From: Microbacterium sorbitolivorans
GTDB lineage: Bacteria; Actinomycetota; Actinomycetes; Actinomycetales; Microbacteriaceae
NCBI RefSeq assembly: GCF_003327285.1
Contig: NZ_KZ848474.1
Span: 1 to 64,000 of the forward strand
Direction of reading: 5' to 3'
DNA length: 64,000 nucleotides
A program made the translations under genes and the position numbers. Every line of letters begins with the position of its first letter. Positions within the stretch are counted from its first letter, which is position 1. Shown piece after piece: positions 8,484-17,428 of this stretch. The notes below the pieces were generated by a model that made no database searches, was not told the DNA's origin, and saw nothing but the letters and a program-made list of their open reading frames with translations.

Positions 8484-9536
8484 TTAGCTGATCACCTCAC
8501 GGATCTCTTCAACGATCTGTGCGCGTGACTTGGAGATGTCTTGCGTAGCACGCCCGATTCTCGCATCGTAGTCTGCACGCACGGCCGGGTCATTCAGCAG
8601 GTCCTTTACTTGTCGTACAACTGTCTCGACGTTAAACGAGTTCACAGTGTGAACCCACGGACTGATCCCAAGATCGCCAAAGGCACCAAACCCCTTACGT
8701 TCGTACGCGAGGTGCACAACATAGTGTCCTGCAGCCAGAGCCATCAGCGCCGCGTGGAGCCTGACCGCTACGACTACGCGCGGGGTGCCACCCGGCGTCA
8801 TAAGCGTGGAACGTTCGACGACCCCGCGCGGCGACAGCGTCGCCGATGCGGGGCGGTCGTCGTTGCCGCCGACTGTGCTCTGGATGTACCCGTCGTACGG
8901 AGCGATCTGCTCCGCGAGACGGTAAATGTCAGGGTTAATCTTGCCGTGCACGGCGCGGATCGAGAGCACAGGAGTGGGGTCAACGTCAGCACCCGGCTGG
9001 CGTCCATTCACCACTGCGGCAGTGGCCAGATCCGGACGACGCTGCGTCGTGGGGCCACCGACCTCAGCAACTGTGCGGTCGTCGCGAACCATGACGGTGT
9101 CGATCTTTGCCAGCTTTCGCTGCACCCATCCGCGAGTGCCGAAACGGGCGGGCCCGATGCTTTGCGGCAGGTAAATCGTGGGGGTCGACGTACGCGCCGC
9201 TGCCTTCAGCTGCGGCGCGTGCACGAGAGCGGTCTTAAGCGTCTCGACCAGCGTTCCAGCGCGAAGATAACCGCCGCCCACGGCGACCGCGATGTCGTAC
9301 TCATCGATGCGCTTCAAAACGTCCTTCGTCCGAGGATCCCAGCCGCGCTTTGTCGGCACGGTCGGTAGCGCCGAGACTCCGAGATCGTTGAACGTCTCAG
9401 GACGCGACGCGAGGAGTGTGATCTCCGCGTCGTCCCCCAGTGCCTCGCGGACGAGCTCGAGAGTCTCGCGTACAAGCAGGCCGTCGCCGGCGTTCTCCGC
9501 CGAGTAGCCATGCAGGATCAAGACGCGCGCGCTCAT
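8484..9536 (-). CDS. Polysaccharide pyruvyl transferase family protein
   Basis: This 350-aa protein opens with LILHGYSAENAGDGLLV, the pyruvyl transferase family start, and has AVAVGGGYLRAG, IDTVMVRDDRTVAEVG and the closing ARLHAALMALAAGHYVV. It probably ketalates a sugar of the EPS repeat unit with pyruvate from phosphoenolpyruvate. Its start overlaps the stop of the upstream glycosyltransferase by 4 nt (ATGA), so the two are translationally coupled. GC content from here rightward is closer to the host than in the genes to the left. Confidence 0.82.
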   Translation of the reverse strand: MSARVLILHGYSAENAGDGLLVRETLELVREALGDDAEITLLASRPETFNDLGVSALPTVPTKRGWDPRTKDVLKRIDEYDIAVAVGGGYLRAGTLVETLKTALVHAPQLKAAARTSTPTIYLPQSIGPARFGTRGWVQRKLAKIDTVMVRDDRTVAEVGGPTTQRRPDLATAAVVNGRQPGADVDPTPVLSIRAVHGKINPDIYRLAEQIAPYDGYIQSTVGGNDDRPASATLSPRGVVERSTLMTPGGTPRVVVAVRLHAALMALAAGHYVVHLAYERKGFGAFGDLGISPWVHTVNSFNVETVVRQVKDLLNDPAVRADYDARIGRATQDISKSRAQIVEEIREVIS

Positions 9537-10561
9537 CCGAGCACCTTCTTATAGACCTCAATGTGCTTTTCGACGCTGGCATCCCAGGTGAACTTCGAGA
9601 CCCAGTCACCGCCTTCTGCGAGCGCCTTCTTACGCGCCGACTCATCTGCCACGGCAGTGACGATACCCTGCGCGATCGCGTCGATCTCGAGCGACTCGAA
9701 ACGGATCGCCGGGCCGGCTACTTCCGCGAGGGATCCGCGGTCAGACGTGACCACCACTGTGCCCGCAGCCATCGCCTCGAGGACAGGGAACCCAAAGCCT
9801 TCGTAAAGGCTCGGGAATGCGAACACGGTGCAAGCCTGCATCAGCGCGCGGCGGTCTTCGTCGGACACAAACCCAAGGCGAATCACGTCGGGGGAAGCGT
9901 CGAGCACCTTCACGATCTCATCGGCATTCCACGCCGGCTTACCTGCCACGACGAGCTTGAGGCCCAGCGCTCGCACCTCGGGCGTTGCGAATGCTTTGAC
10001 GAGCGACGGCAGATTCTTGCGGGGCTCGATGTTGCCGAGGTACAAGACAAACTTCTCGGGGATCAGCGCCCTGGTCTCGGGCGAGAGCTCGGTCGGCGTC
10101 GCGAACGTCGCGATGTCGATACCGTGCTCGATCGTGGTGAGCCGATCGCGGTCGACACCGAAGATTTCATGAACATCATCGGCACTCGAGTTCGAGACCG
10201 TGATCACGTGATCGGTCGAATCAATCGCACGCTGAACGCGCGTACGCCAGACCTTCTCCTGCCGAGCATTGCGAGCAACATCAATCCAACGGCTCGCCAC
10301 ACCATGAACGGTGACGACCGACGGACGGCGAACCTTAATCAGGGGGCCGGTGTCTGCAACATAGTGAAGGACATCACCAGCCTGACCGCGCTGGAGGCCT
10401 GTCACCGTCTCCTGGAGCATCGTGAGCACCGGGTGGCTCCGCGCCGGCATCTTGGCAACGTCGATTCCGCGGGAGGTAAGTCCGGCGGCAATCTGTCGTG
10501 CGTACGTTGTGTTACCGCCCGTGTGGCGGTCAAGGATGCGGCTGGGCATCAGGATGCGCAT
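9533..10561 (-). CDS. Glycosyltransferase family 4
   Basis: A 342-aa GT-B enzyme similar in layout to mannosyltransferases. The N-terminal domain begins MRILMPSRILDRHTGGNTTY. The linker holds VITVSNSSADDV and HGID, then FVLYLGNIEPRKNLPSLVKA opens the donor domain. The sugar-nucleotide motif EGFGFPVLE (E254 to E262, E-x7-E) is intact, followed by GTVVVTSDRGSLAEV. It likely transfers a hexose from a GDP- or UDP-sugar onto the growing lipid-linked unit. The gene is 13 nt downstream of another GT4 gene and overlaps the next gene by 4 nt. Confidence 0.9.
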   Translation of the reverse strand: MRILMPSRILDRHTGGNTTYARQIAAGLTSRGIDVAKMPARSHPVLTMLQETVTGLQRGQAGDVLHYVADTGPLIKVRRPSVVTVHGVASRWIDVARNARQEKVWRTRVQRAIDSTDHVITVSNSSADDVHEIFGVDRDRLTTIEHGIDIATFATPTELSPETRALIPEKFVLYLGNIEPRKNLPSLVKAFATPEVRALGLKLVVAGKPAWNADEIVKVLDASPDVIRLGFVSDEDRRALMQACTVFAFPSLYEGFGFPVLEAMAAGTVVVTSDRGSLAEVAGPAIRFESLEIDAIAQGIVTAVADESARKKALAEGGDWVSKFTWDASVEKHIEVYKKVLG

Positions 10562-10574
10562 ATGTCAGGCTTTC

Positions 10575-11639
10575 TCAGACGGCCGCGTAGAGCGCCTGCA
10601 ATGCAGCGCGCTGGGCTTCGCGGTTCATCGTGTTGTTCAGGTGGCTGGCTGCGTCGACGGCACGCGCACGCGCGGATCCGTCGTTGAGGATGTCGAGGAT
10701 GAGGCGGGCGGATTCCTGCGGCGAATGCGCCTCTGGGATCTGCATGCCGTTGAACGTCGGGATCGACCGCACTGCGAGAGGGTGCTCGAATGCCGCCGCG
10801 TCGAGCACGCTGAGCGGGAAGCCCTCGTAGTGAGCTGAGTGGAAGTAGAGCGCGGGACGCGAAAGCTCTTCTGCGAGTGCGTCACCGTTCAGCCAGCCAA
10901 GTACGTCGACGCCCGCGGTGGTGAGGCGCTGGCGGGCGGCCTCGCCCGAGCCATCATCTTCACCGTCGACGTCACCGAGCCAGCGGAAGGTGACCGTCGG
11001 GTCGAGCTTCAAGGTCTCTTCCGCGACCTGTGCAAAGTAGCCCGGGTCTTTCTGGCCCGTGAGCCTGCCGATCATGAAGACGTTTCGCTCAGTGGCCCAG
11101 CCAACAGCGGGGAACCGATCAGACGGCTGGATCGTTGCCACGTTGGGCAGGAAGTGCGTCACCGCCTTGGAGTCGAGCGCCTTGGCGAGCGCTTCCTCGT
11201 GAGGCGACAGGACGACCGTCGCTGCCGAACGCTTCGCGAGCACCTTCTCTGCGAGGCGGAACACGGCGCGCTTGGCAGAAGACTGCTGCATGTCGTCGAA
11301 CTTGTAGCAGTGCGGCTCGTAATAGACCGGCACGTCAAGGTTGGCGAGGCGGGCGTAGACACCCCCAAAGCTCGAGTGCGCGTGCACGACATCGGGCTTG
11401 ACTTCCTGCACAACCTCGCGAACGCGCTTGATCGCCGTCATCATCTGCTTCGGCGATTGCGGCATCGTGTGGACGCTCGCGTATGGCACATCCGCCGCAG
11501 GCTCCTCGTTGCCGGCCCAGAGAAGGTGGTGTTCAGCTTCGGGCGACAGCTCGATCAGCGACGTGATCGCGCGGCTGATGCCTCCCGCGTACACCTGCGT
11601 GACATGAAGGATGCGTGTCTGCATGCTCGTTTGGCCCAA
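10575..11639 (-). CDS. Glycosyltransferase family 4
   Basis: A 354-aa GT-B glycosyltransferase. Visible features are the Gly-rich start ILHVTQVYAGGISRAI, the acceptor-domain DVVHAHSSFGGVYARL, the donor-domain strand NVFMIGRLTGQKDPGYF, and HSAHYEGFPLSVLDAAAFE, where the second acidic residue of the E-x7-E motif is Asp. The longest start is a TTG at 11639 with GGAGA five bases upstream. The ATG at 11624 is an alternative. It is the first glycosyltransferase of the leftward cluster after the acyltransferase and could add an early sugar of the repeat unit. Confidence 0.88.
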   Translation of the reverse strand: MGQTSMQTRILHVTQVYAGGISRAITSLIELSPEAEHHLLWAGNEEPAADVPYASVHTMPQSPKQMMTAIKRVREVVQEVKPDVVHAHSSFGGVYARLANLDVPVYYEPHCYKFDDMQQSSAKRAVFRLAEKVLAKRSAATVVLSPHEEALAKALDSKAVTHFLPNVATIQPSDRFPAVGWATERNVFMIGRLTGQKDPGYFAQVAEETLKLDPTVTFRWLGDVDGEDDGSGEAARQRLTTAGVDVLGWLNGDALAEELSRPALYFHSAHYEGFPLSVLDAAAFEHPLAVRSIPTFNGMQIPEAHSPQESARLILDILNDGSARARAVDAASHLNNTMNREAQRAALQALYAAV

Positions 11640-11771
11640 TCAGTTCTCCCCGGGCCTGACATGCCCAATCGTGACCTGAGTGTAACAAGTGGGGCTGGGG
11701 GCGACTGGAGCCTGGCCAGCGCCGTAAATTCCGGACGTCAACGGACGGCCCGTCCCGCCGTCAACCAGCCC

Positions 11772-13868
11772 CTAGTCCGTGGTCGCGGATTCCAACTCGG
11801 TGCGCAACGCCTGTGTACCGAAGGAGCGCGTAAGTGGGATTGAGAGGTGGTGCGAGTCCCGATACGCAGGAATCCCACCCACGACCGAATGACAGCGCTG
11901 TTCGTCACAGAGCACGTCCGTGTAGTCCACGATCACAAAATTGTCACTGACGATCTCCTGTGCGGCACGCTGAAGCACAGTCTCACTCACGGCCTCATCA
12001 CGAGGTCTCGAGCAAGGGTCGATGGAATCTACACCGTCCTCCAAAATACAGTCCGCAATCGTGCTGCGAAGCCTAGGGGTATCGTTCAGCACAATTACCT
12101 GCTTGCCTGCATCGAGCCACATCTGCCAGGCCTCTACATAACCCGATCCGTCATCGTCCGTCCCGTCGGGGGTCCGATAAGAATCGGACCATGCCGACGT
12201 AACCACTACGTCGATGTCAGGATCATTCGCGATTTCCTCAATCGCAGGCGTCTTCCAAGCTGTGCACTCAACAGGATCAGCGCCACCCTTCGTCTGAAGT
12301 TCTAGGTTGAGAGAAGGCGGGCAACCAGGCTTGAAATAGGTTCGCACATGCATGTCCAGGTCCTGGGCAGTCGCGCGAATCGCGTCGCGCCAAACCATTA
12401 GATGCGAATCGCCGATGAGAGCAATTTCGCCAGCCGAGTCCGTAGGTAGATAATCTTCGACGCACACTCGTACGACGCCGTCCCCATGTTCTTCGTTAAC
12501 GCATGACAGCCCGCCCAGTTCGGCATCATCTTCGCTAAGGGTTTCCTCCGGCGATGCATTCAGATATGCGGGATCTGCCAATACGTGCGAAGCCGGACAT
12601 TCTTCGCCACTCAAGACCGCCTGTGCGCCAAAGCACTCCGCACCAGCCTCCTGGGCCTCCGCAAGAAGCTGCGTGGCAGCCGCCTCGGCTTGCGCTCGAT
12701 AGAAGGTGGTCCCACCCGTGAGCCCACCACCGATCACGATCATGGAAGCCAGGGCGCCGCTCAGCACTGCCCTCGGCGATACCCGCGCCAACGCTACGAA
12801 CCTCATCGGATCCTCGATGAACCGCTTCGTGAGATCAGCCAGAATCAACGCCAAAGCCAGGATCACGAGCTTCTCAGTCGCAGTGACCCATCTTCCAAGA
12901 ACAAATGGAGCTACAACGATTAACGGAAAGTGCCAGAGGTAAGCAGAATAACTTACGTCTCCGAGCCATTGAATTGGCTTCAACGACGTAACCCTAGCCG
13001 GAGAAAGCGCACCTTCCCCTTCGCCAACCAGGATAATGAGTGCCGCCGAAAAGACTGGAAGAAGTGCTACGAAGCCAGGCACGCCAGACTCCCCATCCAG
13101 GACGAGCGAACTCACCCCCAAACCAAGCCAGGCAACCCAAACCAGAGGAATCAAGCGACGTTTCCAGATGAGCGATACCGTCGGCAAAAGCGCAAGCAGT
13201 GCACCGACAGCGAACTCCCACGCCCGGGCGGTCGTCTCAAAGTAGACAGCCTCTGGGCGAGTGGCCACTCCCCAAACGGCATAGGCAAAGGATGAACCGA
13301 TTACGATCAAAATCGTACTAGCAACCACGCCAGCACGCTTCTTCTTCGAACTCGACCTCACCAGGAAAAAGACCACAGTCAAAAGGATCGGCCAGAAAAT
13401 ATAGAACTGCTCTTCAACCGATAGCGACCAGTAATGAACGACGAGCGTCTGCCCGTCTTCCTGGGCAAAGTAGTCGAGGGACTGCGACGAGAGCGCCCAG
13501 TTGAGGACGTACATCGCCGCCCAGCCGATCTGAATGAAATCGTTTTGGTGCCGAGGCGCCGGTATAAATATGAATGCAAGAATCGCCGAAACGACAAGAA
13601 CGAGCAGCGCGGCTGGCAAAAGCCTTTTTGCTCGCCGAGCCCAAAACGATCCGAGTGCGATCTTACCCGATCGGTCATGTTCTCTGAAGAGGTGCGCAGT
13701 AATCAGGTACCCAGAGATTACGAAGAAGACATCAACACCAATGAATCCACCGCTTAGGTGGTTGGGCCATAAATGATTGAGAAGAACTACAAGGACGGCG
13801 AACGCTCGCAACGCTTGGATATCTGTTCTCAGACCCTTTGACTGTACTGATGCCACGCGAGCGATCAT
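11772..13868 (-). CDS. OafA-type acyltransferase 3 with C-terminal SGNH domain
   Basis: A 698-aa two-domain membrane protein. The first 400 residues form the acyltransferase-3 domain of about ten helices, with TDIQALRAFAVLVVL near the N-terminus and GGFIGVDVFFVISGYLI after it. A helix and linker lead to an extracytoplasmic SGNH hydrolase-like domain with the catalytic GDSHL at about residue 485 and the matching D-x-H motif (DSHH) at about residue 671. Known relatives O-acetylate polysaccharides across the membrane: the membrane domain passes the acyl group and the SGNH domain transfers it. Here it probably acetylates the EPS. It is 132 bp upstream of the next leftward gene. Compare its paralogue at 15256-17340. 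Confidence 0.92.
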   Translation of the reverse strand: MIARVASVQSKGLRTDIQALRAFAVLVVLLNHLWPNHLSGGFIGVDVFFVISGYLITAHLFREHDRSGKIALGSFWARRAKRLLPAALLVLVVSAILAFIFIPAPRHQNDFIQIGWAAMYVLNWALSSQSLDYFAQEDGQTLVVHYWSLSVEEQFYIFWPILLTVVFFLVRSSSKKKRAGVVASTILIVIGSSFAYAVWGVATRPEAVYFETTARAWEFAVGALLALLPTVSLIWKRRLIPLVWVAWLGLGVSSLVLDGESGVPGFVALLPVFSAALIILVGEGEGALSPARVTSLKPIQWLGDVSYSAYLWHFPLIVVAPFVLGRWVTATEKLVILALALILADLTKRFIEDPMRFVALARVSPRAVLSGALASMIVIGGGLTGGTTFYRAQAEAAATQLLAEAQEAGAECFGAQAVLSGEECPASHVLADPAYLNASPEETLSEDDAELGGLSCVNEEHGDGVVRVCVEDYLPTDSAGEIALIGDSHLMVWRDAIRATAQDLDMHVRTYFKPGCPPSLNLELQTKGGADPVECTAWKTPAIEEIANDPDIDVVVTSAWSDSYRTPDGTDDDGSGYVEAWQMWLDAGKQVIVLNDTPRLRSTIADCILEDGVDSIDPCSRPRDEAVSETVLQRAAQEIVSDNFVIVDYTDVLCDEQRCHSVVGGIPAYRDSHHLSIPLTRSFGTQALRTELESATTD

Positions 13869-13949
13869 ATCCGACGCGGTGCACTCCGCAATTCATCTGC
13901 TAACGCTCATCGAAGATGAGCTCCGCATCTGATGGGGTCGCCACCCACC

Positions 13950-13955
13950 TAAACT
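13950..13955 (+). promoter_or_regulatory. -10 element for a leaderless gene
   Basis: TAAACT ends 7 nt before the GTG at 13963. There is no Shine-Dalgarno sequence between them, so transcription would begin at or next to the start codon. The 94-bp gap separates this gene from the divergent acyltransferase and must hold both promoters. Confidence 0.45.
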
Positions 13956-13962
13956 GACCTAC

Positions 13963-14913
13963 GTGACAACCTGGATCGATCGCCGGTGGGCGGGGCAGCA
14001 TGGCATTGGGCGCTACGCGACCGAGGTGACCTCTCGGCTCACCGTTGAGGCCGAAGACCTACCCCTGACGGGGTCGACCTTTCCCGGGCCCGGGACCTTC
14101 GCATCCGTGCCCAAGGGGCTCATCTACTCCCCCGGGTACAACGCCCTCGCCCGCGCCGAGCGTGAGCTCATCACCGTGCACGATCGCATCCATCTGAAGA
14201 CCGCGTGGCCCGGGCGGGCGAAGTACCTCGCGTTCTACAACCTCGTCGCGAAGCCCGTGATCCGCCGCACCGGTGCCGTCATCACCGTCTCCGAGACGTC
14301 GAAGCGTGAGATCGAAAACTGGATCCGGGATCCAAAGGTCGAGGTCGTCAACGCCGGCCTCGGCGCATCTGCCGCGTTCCATCCCGGCGTCGAGCTCGTC
14401 TCGCCCGACAAGCCCTATCTGCTCTACGTCGGCAACATGCGCGAGCACAAGAACCTCCGCACCGCGATCGAAGCCCTGCAGCACGTGCCCGACGCCGAGA
14501 TGCGCCTGCTGATCCCGGCCGGCGAGCACGCCGAGGCGCGGAGCGTCGCCGACGCGCACGGCGTCGCGTCGCAGCTGACGTTCCTCGATTCGCTCGACGA
14601 CGACGCCCTCGCGATCCAGTACCGCGGTGCCGCGGCGACGGTCATGCCGTCGACGCTCGAAGGCTTCGGCCTGCCTCCGCTCGAGAGCATCATGACCGGC
14701 ACGCCGGTCATCTACTGGTCGGGCTGTTCCGCCGTCGCGGAGACCGCCGAGGGGCGCGGCTGGGCTGTCAACGGATCCCACGATGTCGAGGAGTGGGGTT
14801 CGGCATTCGCCGAGGCGCTCTCCTCCCCCACCCGCGTCGACGCCCCCGTGGGGCGATACGACTGGGACGTCACGGCCCGCACCGTTGATGATGTGTTGAA
14901 GCGGCTGGCATAG
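13963..14913 (+). CDS. Glycosyltransferase family 4 (family 1-like)
   Basis: A 316-aa GT-B glycosyltransferase. It begins TTWIDRRWAGQHGIGRYATE, a start typical of mannosyltransferase-like GT4 enzymes. It has AVITVSETSKREI in the linker, YLLYVGNMREHKNLRTAIEA opening the donor domain, and an intact EGFGLPPLE (E233 to E241). Translation starts at GTG 13963, probably from a leaderless mRNA. It is the first gene of a rightward EPS group and its 3' end (encoding LKRLA) is echoed at 17.38 kb next to a broken copy of the following gene. Confidence 0.9.
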   Translation: MTTWIDRRWAGQHGIGRYATEVTSRLTVEAEDLPLTGSTFPGPGTFASVPKGLIYSPGYNALARAERELITVHDRIHLKTAWPGRAKYLAFYNLVAKPVIRRTGAVITVSETSKREIENWIRDPKVEVVNAGLGASAAFHPGVELVSPDKPYLLYVGNMREHKNLRTAIEALQHVPDAEMRLLIPAGEHAEARSVADAHGVASQLTFLDSLDDDALAIQYRGAAATVMPSTLEGFGLPPLESIMTGTPVIYWSGCSAVAETAEGRGWAVNGSHDVEEWGSAFAEALSSPTRVDAPVGRYDWDVTARTVDDVLKRLA

Positions 14914-14940
14914 GCTCGAACCGTGCCCTATACCGTCATG
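14899..14940 (+). repeat. Copy 1 of a duplicated promoter/start segment
   Basis: This 42-nt segment covers the last codons of the glycosyltransferase, the -10-like TAGGCT and the first six codons of the small ORF at 14923. It recurs at 17387-17428 with 35 of 42 bases identical by hand alignment. Confidence 0.75.
14911..14916 (+). promoter_or_regulatory. -10-like element before the small ORF
   Basis: TAGGCT lies 6 nt before GTG 14923, with no ribosome binding site in between. It overlaps the stop codon of the preceding gene. The same arrangement (TAAGCT, 6 nt, GTG) is kept in the duplicated copy at 17399-17413, which supports its being functional. Confidence 0.4.
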
Positions 14941-15177
14941 ATCCGCTCCACGGCAACGATCGAGTTCGACGTTCCCGACCGCGATGGCCTCGACTACTTC
15001 CTCGAGGATGCCGCGCGTCTGCTGCCCGAGGGCTACGAGCTGGTTGACACCGACCGCAAGCGTTTCGTGGCGATCGCTCGCTCGACCGAGACCAAGGCCG
15101 TGACCGTCGAGCGCATCGAAGACGCCTACACCTGCGCACCCGAGGGCTGGCAGGCGCTGAGCGTGCGACCGGCGTAA
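14923..15177 (+). CDS. Small hypothetical protein
   Basis: An 84-aa acidic protein starting at GTG, MPYTVMIRSTATIEFDV, and ending CAPEGWQALSVRPA. The predicted alternation of short strands and one helix (DRDGLDYFLEDAARLL) suggests a small alpha/beta fold. No signal peptide or membrane segment is present. I do not recognise the family. It lies 9 nt after the glycosyltransferase. That it is a real gene is supported by an internally deleted second copy at 17411-17491 that keeps both its first and its last residues. Confidence 0.65.
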   Translation: MPYTVMIRSTATIEFDVPDRDGLDYFLEDAARLLPEGYELVDTDRKRFVAIARSTETKAVTVERIEDAYTCAPEGWQALSVRPA

Positions 15178-15242
15178 CGGCCGCGCCTTTGCACCTGAGC
15201 ATGGGCTCCCGACCCGCTTTCAGAAACGGTTCCGGGGCCTCG

Positions 15243-15248
15243 TAGAAT
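15243..15248 (+). promoter_or_regulatory. -10 element for a probably leaderless gene
   Basis: TAGAAT ends 7 nt before the ATG at 15256 with no Shine-Dalgarno sequence between. This is the strongest of several -10/start pairs with this spacing in the window. Confidence 0.5.
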
Positions 15249-15255
15249 ATTCATC

Positions 15256-17340
15256 ATGCTCGCGTCGACGACGAGCGCCCGCGTCGAGGCGGCGCCAGTA
15301 GCTCAACACCACCGTCGGCTCGATGTGCAGGGCCTGCGGGCCGTTGCCGTTCTCGCGGTCATCGCCAACCACGCGATGGGATGGCCCCGCGGTGGCTTCC
15401 TCGGCGTCGACGTCTTCTTCGTCGTGTCCGGCTTCATCATCACCGCGCTTCTCCTGCGCGAGCACGAACGCACGGACCGCATCTCGTTCGCCGACTTCTA
15501 CCGCCGCCGCGTCAAGCGCATCTTCCCTGCGGCGACGCTCGTCCTTGCGGTGACCGTCGTGGCGAGCTGGCTCGTCTTCGGCGGCGAGCGCGCCCGCCAG
15601 ATCGGCTTCGATGCGGTCGCCTCGTTCTTCTTCGTCGGCAATTGGCGCTTCGCCGCCGAGGGCGTCGACTACTGGGCAGACACCGGCGAGACGTCGCCCC
15701 TCCAGCACTACTGGTCGCTCGGCGTCGAGGAGCAGTTCTATCTGATCTGGCCCGCGATCCTCGCCCTCGCGGCTTTCATCGCGATCCGCCGCGGTGCCCG
15801 CGTGCGCGTTGTTATCGGCGCGGTTCTCGCGATTGTGGTTGCCGGATCCCTCGCCTGGGGGTTCTGGCAGACCGGCGCGCAGCCGACGGTCGCCTACTTC
15901 TCGTCGCTCACCCGCGCGTGGGAGCTGGCGCTCGGCGCGCTCGTCGCCGTCGCCGGGCCCGTGTTCGAGCGCATGCGCGACGAGTGGCGCGCTCCGCTCG
16001 CGTGGTTCGGCATCCTCGCGCTATGCGCATCGTTCCTCCTGCTCGACGAGGGCGGGATGCCCGTGCCGGGCGCGCTGCCCGCGACCCTCGCGACGGCCGC
16101 GATCATCATCGCCGGCACGGGAGGACGCCAGCCCGAGCTGTGGCCGCTGACGAACAAGGCGTCGGTCGCGATCGGCGACTGGTCGTTCTCGCTCTACCTC
16201 TGGCACCTGCCTGTCATCGTCTTCCTCGGCACGATCGTCACGGTGCACCAGCGCAAGTTTCTCGTCGCGGTGCTCGCCATAACCTTCGTGCTCGCGATCG
16301 CCACGTACTACCTGATCGAGAACCCGCTGCGGCGAGCGCGCTGGCTCACGAGTGACAGCGGCCGCCTCTCGTGGGCCGCGACGGGCGTCACCGCGGTGGC
16401 GGTGGCCGCGGGAGTCGCGGCGACCGCGCTCGCCCCCGCGCCCCTGGCCGCCATTGGCACGACGTCCATCGGCCTGGCCATGCCCCTCACCACCCAAGAG
16501 CAGGTCGAGACCGAACTGCGCGAGGCCCTGCACGACACCGAGTGGCCGCAGCTCACACCGACGATGGCCGATGTCGCCACCCTCGGCCTGCCCGAGGAAG
16601 ATCAGGAGGGTTGCAGCAAGGTAGACCTCGCGGATCCGTCGGCGTGCAACTTTACGCACGAGGGCGCGACGCACACCGCCGTCGTGATGGGCGACTCGAC
16701 CTCGATTGTGCTGCTCCCGATGATCCGCAAGGCGCTCGGCGACGACTGGAACGTCAAGGGGCTCATGATGGCCGGCTGCTACCAGGTCGACATCACCCGC
16801 TGGTACGACAGCGACGAGGCGAAGGAAGCGTGCGAGGCCCACAAACCGGCCGCGCTCGACGAGGCCCGCGCGCTCGACCCGGATCTCATCATCGTCAGCA
16901 ACCTCTACACGGGCGTCTACCACCTGGATCCGCCCGCCGATGCGCTCGACGGTGGCGGCTCATACCGCTGGGCGTTCGAGACCGAGAAGCTCGCCAGCAA
17001 GCTGAAGCAGGTGACGGACGACGTGGTCTTCATCGTCTCTCCCCCGCGCCGAGAAGAGCAGATCGGCTGTTCGGTCGCCGGAAGCGTGCCGGCCGACTGC
17101 GTGCACACCGTCGACGACCTGTACCGCGAGGTGACCGAGGGCGCGGCGGCCGCCGTCGCCGACGCGGGCGCCACCTACCTCACGACCGAGGAGTGGTTCT
17201 GCGTCGACGGTAGCTGCCCGGCCTTCGTGGGATCGACACCCACGATGCGCGACGACATCCACATGACCCGCCAGTACTCGGCGCTCCTGGCCCCGCTCCT
17301 GCGCGACCGCCTCGAGGAAGCAGGCGTGCTGGGCGAGTGA
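15256..17340 (+). CDS. OafA-type acyltransferase 3 with C-terminal SGNH domain
   Basis: A 694-aa paralogue of the acyltransferase at 11772-13868. The N-terminal domain has LDVQGLRAVAVLAVIANH and GGFLGVDVFFVVSGFIITA and about ten helices to residue 395. The extracytoplasmic SGNH-like domain has GDSTS at about residue 478 and DDIHMT near residue 667, close to the C-terminus. It probably O-acylates a surface polysaccharide. Two such enzymes on opposite strands of neighbouring groups suggest acylation at two positions or of two polymers. The ATG at 15256 fits a leaderless start. Confidence 0.92.
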   Translation: MLASTTSARVEAAPVAQHHRRLDVQGLRAVAVLAVIANHAMGWPRGGFLGVDVFFVVSGFIITALLLREHERTDRISFADFYRRRVKRIFPAATLVLAVTVVASWLVFGGERARQIGFDAVASFFFVGNWRFAAEGVDYWADTGETSPLQHYWSLGVEEQFYLIWPAILALAAFIAIRRGARVRVVIGAVLAIVVAGSLAWGFWQTGAQPTVAYFSSLTRAWELALGALVAVAGPVFERMRDEWRAPLAWFGILALCASFLLLDEGGMPVPGALPATLATAAIIIAGTGGRQPELWPLTNKASVAIGDWSFSLYLWHLPVIVFLGTIVTVHQRKFLVAVLAITFVLAIATYYLIENPLRRARWLTSDSGRLSWAATGVTAVAVAAGVAATALAPAPLAAIGTTSIGLAMPLTTQEQVETELREALHDTEWPQLTPTMADVATLGLPEEDQEGCSKVDLADPSACNFTHEGATHTAVVMGDSTSIVLLPMIRKALGDDWNVKGLMMAGCYQVDITRWYDSDEAKEACEAHKPAALDEARALDPDLIIVSNLYTGVYHLDPPADALDGGGSYRWAFETEKLASKLKQVTDDVVFIVSPPRREEQIGCSVAGSVPADCVHTVDDLYREVTEGAAAAVADAGATYLTTEEWFCVDGSCPAFVGSTPTMRDDIHMTRQYSALLAPLLRDRLEEAGVLGE

Positions 17341-17386
17341 GGAACATACAGCCGCCCCCTCATCAGCGAGCGCAACCACCAAACTG

Positions 17387-17428
17387 AAACGGCTGGCCTA
17401 AGCTCGAAGTGTGCCCTACATCGTCATG
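17387..17428 (+). repeat. Copy 2 of the duplicated promoter/start segment
   Basis: Copy 2 of the segment at 14899-14940. Just before it, the frame reads TKLKRLA-stop, matching the LKRLA end of the glycosyltransferase at 13963-14913. The -10-like element is TAAGCT (17399-17404), 6 nt before GTG 17411. Confidence 0.75.
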
